Source: JANQEU01 sp965601455 (GTDB lineage Bacteria; Bacteroidota; Bacteroidia; Cytophagales; Cyclobacteriaceae). From it: a DNA stretch of 64,000 nt. Where the stretch lies: positions 1,674,001 to 1,738,000 of the forward strand of contig OZ271831.1 of the NCBI GenBank assembly GCA_965601455.1. The letters run 5' to 3'. The first letter of the stretch is position 1, and each line of letters opens with the position of its first letter. This document shows, one piece after another, positions 53,001 to 60,970 of the stretch. The position numbers were made by a program, and so were the translations under genes. The notes under the pieces were generated by a model. The model was not told the origin of the DNA, did no database searches, and saw only the letters and a program-made list of their open reading frames with translations.

Positions 53001-56000
53001 TACCGGATTTGCTGTAGAGTTTTTCAGAGCCAGTTTTGACAACAACTCGATTATTGGAAATTACATCTACTGTAACGGTGGTGGAATCGATCTAGATGGT
53101 GTAGGTAACGAAGGTAAGACCGCCCCAATTATTTCTACCATTACTCTCTCCGAGGTTAATGGCACTGGGATTGATACTGACGTTATCCACCTCTATCGGG
53201 ACACTACCGATTGCGGGCCCATCCAGGGTGTAGAGTATCTTGGATCTGATACAGTATCCAGTGGGACGTGGTCTATCACCGGGTTGACTCTTTTGCCAAC
53301 AGATCATATCACAGCGACGGCAACAGACATAAACGGAAATACTTCAGAATTTGCTGTTGATGCCGGAGAAATAGCAGTATTCACTGGGCCTGACAATCTC
53401 GGAAGAGAGATAGCAGACGGTCAAAATGATCCCATATATCTTGGTACCTCGGGAGTGGGTTCCTTTGTTGATACCACCATAACAATTGAAAACCTTGGGT
53501 TATATCCGTTATTCATTTCGGATATAACATCAAGTGAAGGTGCAATTTCCATCCTTGGAGCACCTTCGGTAGTAAGTCCAAATTCTACGGAGTCCGTTAC
53601 ACTTCGATTAGATGGGTCAACCTCCGGTATTTACTCAGGTACAATAACCATCGAAAGCAACGATATTGACGAAACGAGTTTTGACTTTACAGTCATCGGG
53701 GAGGTATCACCAGATGATTTTAGCGAAAAACCGGGGAATGCATTGGACTTCGACGGAACCGACGACTATGTAACTGTGTCACACCAGTTGGATTTAAATC
53801 CCGTGGATAATGGAGAGTATACGATTGAGGCCTGGATCAATCCGACGATTGCGCGGGAGATGATTATCCTCTCCAAGGGAAACTCAATAGGAATTAACTT
53901 CGGAAGAGACAATTTTCATTTGGAAGTTGAGGCTGATAGTACACTCTCATTTGCTACAAGTGCCACAGATGCTACAGGTGATTTTTTCAAAACCACACAG
54001 AAACTACGATTTGGTGTATGGCAACATGTGGCATTGGTTATCAGTGATTACGGAGGACCCTCTACGGCTTACAAATTCTATATAAATGGAGAGGATGCCG
54101 GACTTGAGATCATAAATGACCTGAATGTAAGTCCATTGCTCAATACTGATGAGTTAGTAATTGGCGCCAGTCCTGTTTCTTATATTATTCCTTTTGTAGG
54201 TCGGATAGATGAAGTAAGGATTTGGAGCGTGGCGAGAAGCCAAACACAGATTACGGAACATCTTTATTCAATGTTGGAAGGAGATGAAATGGGTCTCACA
54301 GCCTACTATCGCTTTGACCAGGGTTCAACCGAAGCGAATAATTCTGGAATTAACCAATTAATCGACCGTGCATCAGGTTACACCGGAACCCTTAATAATT
54401 TCAGTCTTACCGGGGAATCGTCCAATTGGATTTCTTCAGAGGCATTAGCACCGCAGTCTGCCGATCCACTTAACGCAACGAACGTAACGGACAATGGCTT
54501 CCGTGCGAACTATGTACTTCCGCCAGATGCTACAAATATCTTCATTGATGTTGACAACGATGCTGACTTTTCAAGCCCCATTGTTACCAACATTGCCACG
54601 GCTCTTACGGGTTCTGAAGAGATTTCGATGCCGTTAACAGCTGGGGTTACCTATTTCTTCCGAACGCGAGCTGAGTATTCTGGTGAGTTTAGTTACTACA
54701 AAGTGTCCTCCGGGTTTCAGATTAAGCCGGGCAATGGTATCTCTTTCGACGGAATTAACGACTACATTGAAATACCGGACGATGACTCTCTGAAAATTCC
54801 TTCTGAGGTCACGATCAGTCTTTGGGCCAAAAGAAAGAATGTCGATCGTTTGGACATCCTCCTGGAGAAGGGTGGAGATTGGACAGGGGGGAGTACCAAT
54901 TATGGGCTTGGTCTGCATAACTCTTCATTGGATAATATGTTTTACTTCTTCTTCGATGGAGGTTGGAGAGGCACTCAGGGTGTAACCGACCTTGACTGGC
55001 ACCACTATGTGGTTGTAGCCAGGGAAGGGGATTCCAATGTAGAACTCTATATCGATGGAATGGAACAAGTAGTAGACCTGAGTAATGGTGCGGCAACCAT
55101 CTCGCTGGATGAAACCAGTACCGATCCACTTTACCTTGGGGCGCAAATTACCGCGTTGACCTATTATGGTGCCTCGGTGATGGATGAACTGCACATATGG
55201 AACCGAGCATTATCGCATGCGGAAATCAGATCATTGATTTACAGGACATTGGAAGGTGATGAGCCGGGTCTCGTCGCGTATTACCAGTTTGACGAGGGTA
55301 CTCCAGACGGAACAAATACCGGTATTGATGTTCTTCCAGACCGGAGTAAAAATAGGAATGATGGTTCACTGGAGAATTTTGACTTATCAGGGACTATCTC
55401 CAATTGGACTACATCAAGTGCTACAGATAATAATCATTTCATCATGACCTGGCAATCCTATGCCAGTGGATCTTCCAACAGTGATCAGATCATTATACCT
55501 ACCGAGGGAACTGGGTACAATTACGATATCTACTGGGAAGATATTACCAATTCTGAAGTATTTGGTTTGATTACTAACGTAACAGGTGATCAATTAATAG
55601 ATTTTCCTGCACCCGGTGATTACCGTGTTGAAATATCGGGTGATTTTCCCAGGATCTACTTCAACAACGAGGGAGATGCTGCTAAGATTATAAGCATTGA
55701 GCAATGGGGTGATCAGGCCTGGGCTTCTTTTAGTTCAGCATTTAATGGTTGTCAGGCCTTGTCTATTCCGGCTACAGATGCACCGGACCTTTCAGGTGTG
55801 ACTGATATGTCTTACGCACTAGCCGGTACTTCCGTATTCAACCAATCTATTGACCATTGGGACGTTAACTCAATACAATCCATGCAAGGTTTGTTCAGTG
55901 GATCCGGTTCCTTCAATCAACCATTATCTTCCTGGGTAGTGGATAACGTGTCCGATATGTCTCAAATCTTTGATGCAGCATCCAGTTTCAACCAATCATT

Positions 56001-58779
56001 GTCAAACTGGAACGTAGAAGGTGTGACCAACATGTCAGCCATGTTTCGAGATGCCAATTCATTTGACCAGGATATTAGTGATTGGGATATCAGTGGAGTA
56101 ACGCAGATGACTGGCATGTTGGACAATAGTGGTCTTTCCTCTACTCATTATGATAATCTTCTGGTGGATTGGGCTCAACTATCCGGTCTTCAGAATAACG
56201 TAGAAATCGGAGTTTTAGGATTGTCCTACTGCGTTGGAACGGGATCACGCCAGGAGCTGATAGATACCTATTCGTGGGATTTCCAGGGAGACATGGCTAA
56301 TTGCTCATCGAGTGGAGGTGTACCTCCTTCAGATTATGATGCACTGGTTGATCTTTATAATTCTACTGGTGGCAACAACTGGACCGATAATACCAATTGG
56401 CTCACTGGAAACGTTGAAAATTGGTTTGGTATAAACGTTGAAAACAACCGGGTCACACGAGTAAGAATAGAGCAGAATAATTTAACAGGCTCGTTACCGG
56501 CAAGTATCGGAAATTTGACTGCAGCGACTGAATTTGATTTAGAATCAAATGGTATTTCCGGATCAATTCCAGTTGAAATTGGGGAAATGGTTTCTCTGAC
56601 TGAACTGGATCTGGAGGACAACCTGTTTACCGGTACCGTTCCCGCCGCCCTCAGTTCTTTAGAGGCAATTCAAAATCTGAGTCTGGAAGGCAATCAGTTG
56701 GCTGGATCAATTCCCACCTCGTTGGCTACCCTTACGAACCTTATTGACTTGAGTCTTGGAGATAATGGGTTAACGGGGAATATACCTACTGAATTTGGTG
56801 ACTTGGTTAACCTTCAATACCTGCAATTGGATAATAATCAGTTGACAGGGAATATACCCTCCAATTTGGGGAGTTTGACAAGCTTGATTGAATTGAGCTT
56901 GAATGATAACCAGTTGACGGGCTCTATTCCTGTAACCTTAGGTGACCTCCTAAACCTTCAAACTTTAGATCTTGATGACAATGAATTGACTGGGGGAATA
57001 CCTCCGGAATTAAGCAATCTCACTAATCTAAGAAAACTGGCTATCGGTGATAACTTCTTGGGAGGAAGTATACCTACAGATCTTGGTGACCTGGTTAATT
57101 TAGAGTACCTGGAATTAGATGATTTACAACTAACGGGTCCAATTATTACCGAAATTGGCAACTTCACAAACCTCCAACATTTAGATCTATCAGGAAATCA
57201 GCTTGATGGAGGTATTCCATTATTTATTGGTGATCTTTCTAATTTGACGGAGTTGTATTTATCAGGAAATGAGTTGACTGGATCTATTCCATCAGAAATC
57301 GGCAATCTCACGAATCTTACAGAGCTTGAGTTAGGAAAAAATAATCTGAATGGAGTGATTCCTGAAAGCTTTGGGGACTTGGTCAACTTAATAGAATTGG
57401 AGATTGACGATCTGAATTTGTCGGGAAGCGTACCTTCTTCTCTAACCAATCTCACTCAGTTAACCATATTGGAGTTGGATGGAAATCAGTTTGAAAATGT
57501 ACCTGATTTTTCGTCTTTAACAAGTTTAGTCTCTCTTTATCTTGAAGACAATCAATTTGAATTTGATGACCTGGAACCTAACACCGGTTTTTCTGACCTA
57601 AATTATACACCCCAGGCCAAGGTATCCGCACCATCCGATATTTCAGTTACCGAAGGAGATACTATTAGTGTTTCAATTGTAATCGGAGGCTCCCAAAACA
57701 ATTATCAATGGGTAAAAGATGGAGCGAACCTAACTGGTCAAACCTCGAGTACACTTTTTATCACCCCTGCCTCAACATCTGATGATGGAGAGTATTCTCT
57801 AACAGCTACCAGCTCTTTAGTGCCAGGGCTTACCATTGAGTCGGAGTCATTCAGTATCACAGTTACAGCTTCCGACACAGATCCTCCAATAGTTACAGCA
57901 AATGCAAATAAAACTGAAATATGCCAAGGTGAAGAAATCGTCCTAACGGGTGGAGGGGCGTTGTCTTACTCTTGGGATAATGGAGTGGAAAATGGGGTTG
58001 CATTTATACCTGAATCTTCGGGCACCTATACAGTTGTGGGAACTGACGAAAACAATAATACAGATACCGCGCAGGTCAGTATTACGGTTAACGCATTACC
58101 AAATGTTGCAGTTGCGCCATTACCAGGGACTATCTGTTCTGGTGACGTAATTAGTTTGAGTGGTACAGGAGCAGAAAGCTACGTCTGGGATAATGGTGTG
58201 GAAGAGGGTGTGGTTTTTATTCCCACCAATGGGGTATATACCGTTACGGGCACTGACGTGAACGGATGCCAAGGGACAGCATCAATTGAAATTTCACTGA
58301 CGGAGGTAACAAAGCCATCGATTACGGTCACAAGCCAGGCTGGTAGAAATTTGACATTATCAGCTTCTGCGGCAGATTCGTATCAATGGTATGAAAATGA
58401 TATGCCGATTGAGGGAGCTATGGAGCAATCGTTTGATATTTTAATTTCCGCACCGAATGATCGATCGTATTTTGTTGAAGTTACTGAAAACGGCTGTTCT
58501 GCGTTTTCTGATGTATTTGGAGGTCCTGTACTGGGTCTGGATAACGATAACATAGACATCTACCCTGTGCCGGTAAAAGATATTTTAAATGTATCTGGCC
58601 TCACTGTCCACGAGACAGGTATAATTAAAGTGAATCTATATGATACTAATGGGAAGTGTTTGTTGAAACAGGAAATGAAGGCGAAGAAGAACCTCAGAAT
58701 CGACTTAAGCGAGATTCCAGCAGGTATTTATTTCATGGAAATCACCGGAACAACACGTTCATTGATCCTTAAAGAGTAG
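50035..58779 (+). CDS. 2,914-residue mosaic T9SS-secreted surface protein
   Basis: Signal peptide ends 'LVANAQ'. Order: (1) 'NAGSLRDAI' entry to a right-handed beta-helix (~30-585) with many 'NYIG...GN...G' coils; (2) Ig-like spacer; (3) second 'GSLRWCIDNAN' entry (~675) and beta-helix to ~1020; (4) choice-of-anchor D-like domain (~1110-1225); (5) LamG/concanavalin-like domains at ~1234 and ~1565 ('LDFDGTDDYV', 'SFDGINDYIEI'); (6) BspA-like repeats with 'FNQSLSNWNVEGVTNMS' (~1800-2080); (7) about fifteen 24-residue leucine-rich repeats (~2115-2510); (8) Ig-like and two PKD/gliding-type domains (~2525-2830); (9) T9SS type A sorting domain ('DIYPVPVKDILNVSG', end 'SLILKE'). Probably a cell-surface adhesin or glycan binder. 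Overlaps the convergent MFS gene by 11 nt. Confidence 0.93.
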   Translation: MMPAHYKSLIVIVFITLSPLVANAQIEVTNINDDNAGSLRDAIGQAISNPGPDTITFNASLSGDTISLLSSITISGANGDSTFIQGDIDENGTPDIVLFGGSYDGLIIQSDSCLINGLVLIGFTGAGNSALVIDGASGTVISGNYVGTSPNGQAVGASNFRGITLENSATGNFIGDGTAGGINVISNNSFGVYINSSDDNTISGNIIGLDLDGNTDLGNFGSGIEVINSDNTNIGVNGDQRNVISGNDQRGINLSASLNTLIVNNYIGYPGSGVSNVGNGWEGIYIDATSESTQIGDASTGGRNVISYNGQEGIQVLSNTNDILGNYIGLRPNGGSSAGNANSGIYIESGQFNDIGNGTTGGRNTISSNGQHGILVADGPTFIVGNIIGLAQNGNQDFGNGLSGILVSGGLSTQIGGPNADDGNIISGNSIGISITGSAASILRNYIGLNLAGNAARPNDNEGIRLTGNAQNVSIGDGTSENANIISGNTSHGILLSGSNVFSNTIDFNYIGLEDDFTSALGNGGNGILIENESNNNTISNNSIAHNVLNGVALDGLNTEENPISQNSIFSNTLKGISISNSAQAGIPPPVITAFGTDRVIQGNAEDGTVEIFFASADEGDQYTASTTASGGSWSLTLTPEQYPLGLDKVTTTITDANGNTSEFSNAIQSAYDLFEVVNTESEGVGSLRWCIDNANTVDGTQTISFNIPTSDDNYAINNGDETWTIAPGLALPEVISGQPVVFDATTQPGNGNFRIHLNGGDSINKGFELHGTGSEVYGFYIEGFNRGIEMGNPGNDFIIGTAGKGNTIVQNVTGIFGLSSDDCIIQGNFIGTDENGTMGIGNSGTGVSFGTSVPRQIIGGPNPGDRNIISGNARGISTNLAGNSIIEGNYIGTDPTGMIAIPNNDGIRLGQSSSTTIINNLISGNSDAAILFNTTNSCFVYGNLIGVAADTITPMPNGRGIGTEGSTNVDNNTIGGLDPGEPNWIAYNTGFAVEFFRASFDNNSIIGNYIYCNGGGIDLDGVGNEGKTAPIISTITLSEVNGTGIDTDVIHLYRDTTDCGPIQGVEYLGSDTVSSGTWSITGLTLLPTDHITATATDINGNTSEFAVDAGEIAVFTGPDNLGREIADGQNDPIYLGTSGVGSFVDTTITIENLGLYPLFISDITSSEGAISILGAPSVVSPNSTESVTLRLDGSTSGIYSGTITIESNDIDETSFDFTVIGEVSPDDFSEKPGNALDFDGTDDYVTVSHQLDLNPVDNGEYTIEAWINPTIAREMIILSKGNSIGINFGRDNFHLEVEADSTLSFATSATDATGDFFKTTQKLRFGVWQHVALVISDYGGPSTAYKFYINGEDAGLEIINDLNVSPLLNTDELVIGASPVSYIIPFVGRIDEVRIWSVARSQTQITEHLYSMLEGDEMGLTAYYRFDQGSTEANNSGINQLIDRASGYTGTLNNFSLTGESSNWISSEALAPQSADPLNATNVTDNGFRANYVLPPDATNIFIDVDNDADFSSPIVTNIATALTGSEEISMPLTAGVTYFFRTRAEYSGEFSYYKVSSGFQIKPGNGISFDGINDYIEIPDDDSLKIPSEVTISLWAKRKNVDRLDILLEKGGDWTGGSTNYGLGLHNSSLDNMFYFFFDGGWRGTQGVTDLDWHHYVVVAREGDSNVELYIDGMEQVVDLSNGAATISLDETSTDPLYLGAQITALTYYGASVMDELHIWNRALSHAEIRSLIYRTLEGDEPGLVAYYQFDEGTPDGTNTGIDVLPDRSKNRNDGSLENFDLSGTISNWTTSSATDNNHFIMTWQSYASGSSNSDQIIIPTEGTGYNYDIYWEDITNSEVFGLITNVTGDQLIDFPAPGDYRVEISGDFPRIYFNNEGDAAKIISIEQWGDQAWASFSSAFNGCQALSIPATDAPDLSGVTDMSYALAGTSVFNQSIDHWDVNSIQSMQGLFSGSGSFNQPLSSWVVDNVSDMSQIFDAASSFNQSLSNWNVEGVTNMSAMFRDANSFDQDISDWDISGVTQMTGMLDNSGLSSTHYDNLLVDWAQLSGLQNNVEIGVLGLSYCVGTGSRQELIDTYSWDFQGDMANCSSSGGVPPSDYDALVDLYNSTGGNNWTDNTNWLTGNVENWFGINVENNRVTRVRIEQNNLTGSLPASIGNLTAATEFDLESNGISGSIPVEIGEMVSLTELDLEDNLFTGTVPAALSSLEAIQNLSLEGNQLAGSIPTSLATLTNLIDLSLGDNGLTGNIPTEFGDLVNLQYLQLDNNQLTGNIPSNLGSLTSLIELSLNDNQLTGSIPVTLGDLLNLQTLDLDDNELTGGIPPELSNLTNLRKLAIGDNFLGGSIPTDLGDLVNLEYLELDDLQLTGPIITEIGNFTNLQHLDLSGNQLDGGIPLFIGDLSNLTELYLSGNELTGSIPSEIGNLTNLTELELGKNNLNGVIPESFGDLVNLIELEIDDLNLSGSVPSSLTNLTQLTILELDGNQFENVPDFSSLTSLVSLYLEDNQFEFDDLEPNTGFSDLNYTPQAKVSAPSDISVTEGDTISVSIVIGGSQNNYQWVKDGANLTGQTSSTLFITPASTSDDGEYSLTATSSLVPGLTIESESFSITVTASDTDPPIVTANANKTEICQGEEIVLTGGGALSYSWDNGVENGVAFIPESSGTYTVVGTDENNNTDTAQVSITVNALPNVAVAPLPGTICSGDVISLSGTGAESYVWDNGVEEGVVFIPTNGVYTVTGTDVNGCQGTASIEISLTEVTKPSITVTSQAGRNLTLSASAADSYQWYENDMPIEGAMEQSFDILISAPNDRSYFVEVTENGCSAFSDVFGGPVLGLDNDNIDIYPVPVKDILNVSGLTVHETGIIKVNLYDTNGKCLLKQEMKAKKNLRIDLSEIPAGIYFMEITGTTRSLILKE
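56440..57580 (+). repeat. Leucine-rich repeat array inside the giant protein gene
   Basis: About fifteen tandem ~72-nt units coding for L..L..L.L..N.LTG.IP...G.L. Successive units alternate between 'GDL' and 'GNL/SNL/SSL' types, so the real period looks like 144 nt (two repeats). Protein-level repetition is clear; DNA copies have diverged. Confidence 0.8.
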
Positions 58780-60070
58780 GAGCCGTCTCTTGCTCTGTTA
58801 TAGTGTCGTCACTTATTTTGGGTTCATCCTTTTCCCGATTAAATATGGTTTCATTACTGATCAATGGCTTCGCCCAGACTCCTATACTGAAAATATAAGC
58901 AAGCGTTAAGAACAGGAAGGACATTCCAATTCGTAGCCCAAAGAATTCACCTAGCCATCCAACAATGAATGGTACGACGGCCCCACCTACAATTCCGGTA
59001 ACAAGAATTCCAGAGAGAGATCCGTGATGATCGGAGACGCTGTTTAGACCAAGTGAAACGATAATGCTCCACATGACAGAAATCGTGAAACCCATGGCCG
59101 GAAATGCGGCGACTGATACCTCCTTGGGTCCGAAGAGAGCAGCGATCAGAGCAAGAACCGTCCCACCGGTAAATACTTGCAAGACATGTTTACTATCTAA
59201 TAGTTTTAACAGGACTAAACCAACAAGAGCCCCTACAGTCATCAAGCCCCAAAACAAGGATACAGTGGAAGCTCCTTTCGTTTGAGGATCAATATCATGA
59301 TACGTGTATAAAAACTGCGACATCCAATTGGCTATACCCTGTTCGGTTCCAACGTATAGGAAGATACCGAGGAAAAAGAGTAAGACCGTAGGTCTGGACA
59401 ACAACTCTTTGTAAACTTCTACAGACCCCGATTTTTCATCGGATTTCAATTCTACTTTAGGAAACCTTAGAAGGCTTATGAGGATCATCATCAGCAATGA
59501 CACACCGAAAAAGACCCAGTAAAGCGAAGCCCAGGATAAGTTTTCTGGTGTTAAAGGTTCAAGCATGGCTGCAATTGAAGTAGCCGGAACATCTCCATGA
59601 ACATTAATCACCAGATAGGTATAAACTAGGGGACTTAGGAACGAAGCGCCACCAAAGAAAAGCTGTCCCATTACCGAATAGAATGCAAAATGTTGTTCTC
59701 CTCCGGAAACCCTTAATAAGGGATTAATCGCTACCTGTAAAATTGCCATTCCCAATCCGATGGTAAACAGAGAGATCATAGCCACCGGGAAAATCGGGAA
59801 CATGGCAAACACCAGCGCGCCAATACCTGCCAGTGTGAAAGCGATGATCATCGATTTTTTCTCTCCCTGTTTCTCTACAAGAACGCCCGCAGGTATTGAC
59901 ATTACGCCGTACGCGACAAAAAAGGAAAATGGAAGGAAACCAGCCAGGCCAAGATTTAGATCAAAGTCCCTTATTAAATCGGGAATAATAGGACCAAGAA
60001 TATTTGTAAGGAAAGAAATCGCAAAGAAGGTTACCAATACCATGGCAACCATTACATAGTTCCTTTTCAT
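58769..60070 (-). CDS. Sugar MFS transporter (FHS/FucP-like)
   Basis: A 433-residue twelve-helix transporter. 'FAISFLTNILGPIIPDLIRDFDLNLGLAGFLPFSFFVAYGVMSIPAGVLVEKQGEKKSMI' and 'GMAILQVAINPLLRVSGGEQHFAFYSVMGQLFFGGASFLSPLVYTYLV' match the fucose-galactose-glucose:proton symporter family, with the conserved N/P of TM4-5. The C-terminal half holds 'GLMTVGALVGLVLLKLLDSKHVL' and ends in a charged cytoplasmic tail. It is monocistronic as far as can be seen; no sugar kinase or isomerase is adjacent, so the substrate is open. Its 3' end overlaps the giant gene. Confidence 0.88.
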   Translation of the reverse strand: MKRNYVMVAMVLVTFFAISFLTNILGPIIPDLIRDFDLNLGLAGFLPFSFFVAYGVMSIPAGVLVEKQGEKKSMIIAFTLAGIGALVFAMFPIFPVAMISLFTIGLGMAILQVAINPLLRVSGGEQHFAFYSVMGQLFFGGASFLSPLVYTYLVINVHGDVPATSIAAMLEPLTPENLSWASLYWVFFGVSLLMMILISLLRFPKVELKSDEKSGSVEVYKELLSRPTVLLFFLGIFLYVGTEQGIANWMSQFLYTYHDIDPQTKGASTVSLFWGLMTVGALVGLVLLKLLDSKHVLQVFTGGTVLALIAALFGPKEVSVAAFPAMGFTISVMWSIIVSLGLNSVSDHHGSLSGILVTGIVGGAVVPFIVGWLGEFFGLRIGMSFLFLTLAYIFSIGVWAKPLISNETIFNREKDEPKISDDTITEQETAPTL

Positions 60071-60182
60071 GAGGGGTGTCTAGCCTGGTGGATAAAATTT
60101 TTCTGGTCCGCCAATATTACCAAATTGTGATTAAAATATTGAAGGACGGTTATTAAATCTGCTTATGAAAGGAATGTTTCGT

Positions 60183-60842
60183 TTATAGCAGGTCTAATAT
60201 CCATGAATTGGTGTGACTGGCCAACCATCTGATAACGTCTGTGAATTCCATTCCTGTGACTTTTTTTGGAACCTTAAAACTATGATCACCATAATCCAGC
60301 ACCTGAATGTCTGCCTTCTGGCAGTCTGAAACTACTTGCTTGATCAAATCAATATTTGCTAGTTTGTCCCTGGAGCCCTGAAGGAAAAGCTGAGGAAGTG
60401 TGAGATTATATAGATGTTGCGCACGTTCCTTTCCATCTCTCCCCGGAGCATGTAGCGGAAATCCGAAATAAACCAATCCTTTCACTTGTGAAATAGGATT
60501 ATCATCAACCCAGTGAGAGCTCATGCGACCACCGTAGGATTTACCGGAAAGAAAGATTGGTAAGTCCGGTGACTCTTTTTGAATGTGATCGACCATTTTA
60601 CCGATAATTGCTTGGTTAACGGTGGGGGAGCCTGGTGACTTTCGTCCTTGTTCCATATAAGGAAAATTGAATCTCCAGACCGAGGCAGATAAATCCGAAA
60701 GGGCGATTGCCAGGGCCTCCATAAATGGATGATTATAACCGGCCCCCGCACCATGTGCCATTAGTAGGTTATAAGCTGATGTTTTGGATTGATTAACCTC
60801 GACTGATATTGAACCAAATTTTTCTCCAAGATCTACTTTCAT
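60183..60842 (-). CDS. Alpha/beta hydrolase (KANL3/Tex30-like, dienelactone-hydrolase fold)
   Basis: 219 residues, no signal peptide. 'YNLLMAHGAGAGYNHPFM' holds the oxyanion-loop HGAGAG, 'PIFLSGKSYGGRMSSHW' the nucleophile (GxSxGG), 'PQLFLQGSRDKLANIDLI' the Asp and 'VLDYGDHSFKVPKK' the His. This set is typical of the small 'alpha/beta family hydrolase' group related to KANL3/Tex30. Substrate unknown. It sits 128 nt after the FtsX permease gene, behind a terminator-like hairpin, so is probably expressed separately. Confidence 0.9.
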   Translation of the reverse strand: MKVDLGEKFGSISVEVNQSKTSAYNLLMAHGAGAGYNHPFMEALAIALSDLSASVWRFNFPYMEQGRKSPGSPTVNQAIIGKMVDHIQKESPDLPIFLSGKSYGGRMSSHWVDDNPISQVKGLVYFGFPLHAPGRDGKERAQHLYNLTLPQLFLQGSRDKLANIDLIKQVVSDCQKADIQVLDYGDHSFKVPKKVTGMEFTDVIRWLASHTNSWILDLL

Positions 60843-60921
60843 GTTTTACCGGTCCACGGTTTACATTTCTGGATTGAAGTTAATCATATCCGACCAATGA
60901 ATTCGATTCAACCATTCATAA

Positions 60922-60951
60922 AAAAGGCCTACCAATTACGGTAAGCCTTTT
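60922..60951 (-). terminator. Rho-independent-type terminator after the FtsX permease
   Basis: AAAAGGCCTACC-N6-GGTAAGCCTTTT pairs over 12 bp with one C/A mismatch. Read on the minus strand it comes 19 nt after the permease stop and ends in a T-run, as expected of a terminator. Confidence 0.75.
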
Positions 60952-60970
60952 AAACTCAAGTCTCTCTTTC

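Noticed and set aside
56440..57580. Regular ~72-nt periodicity that could suggest a CRISPR-like or satellite array
   Set aside because: It is in frame with one long coding sequence and codes for leucine-rich repeats; the units vary and there are no spacers.
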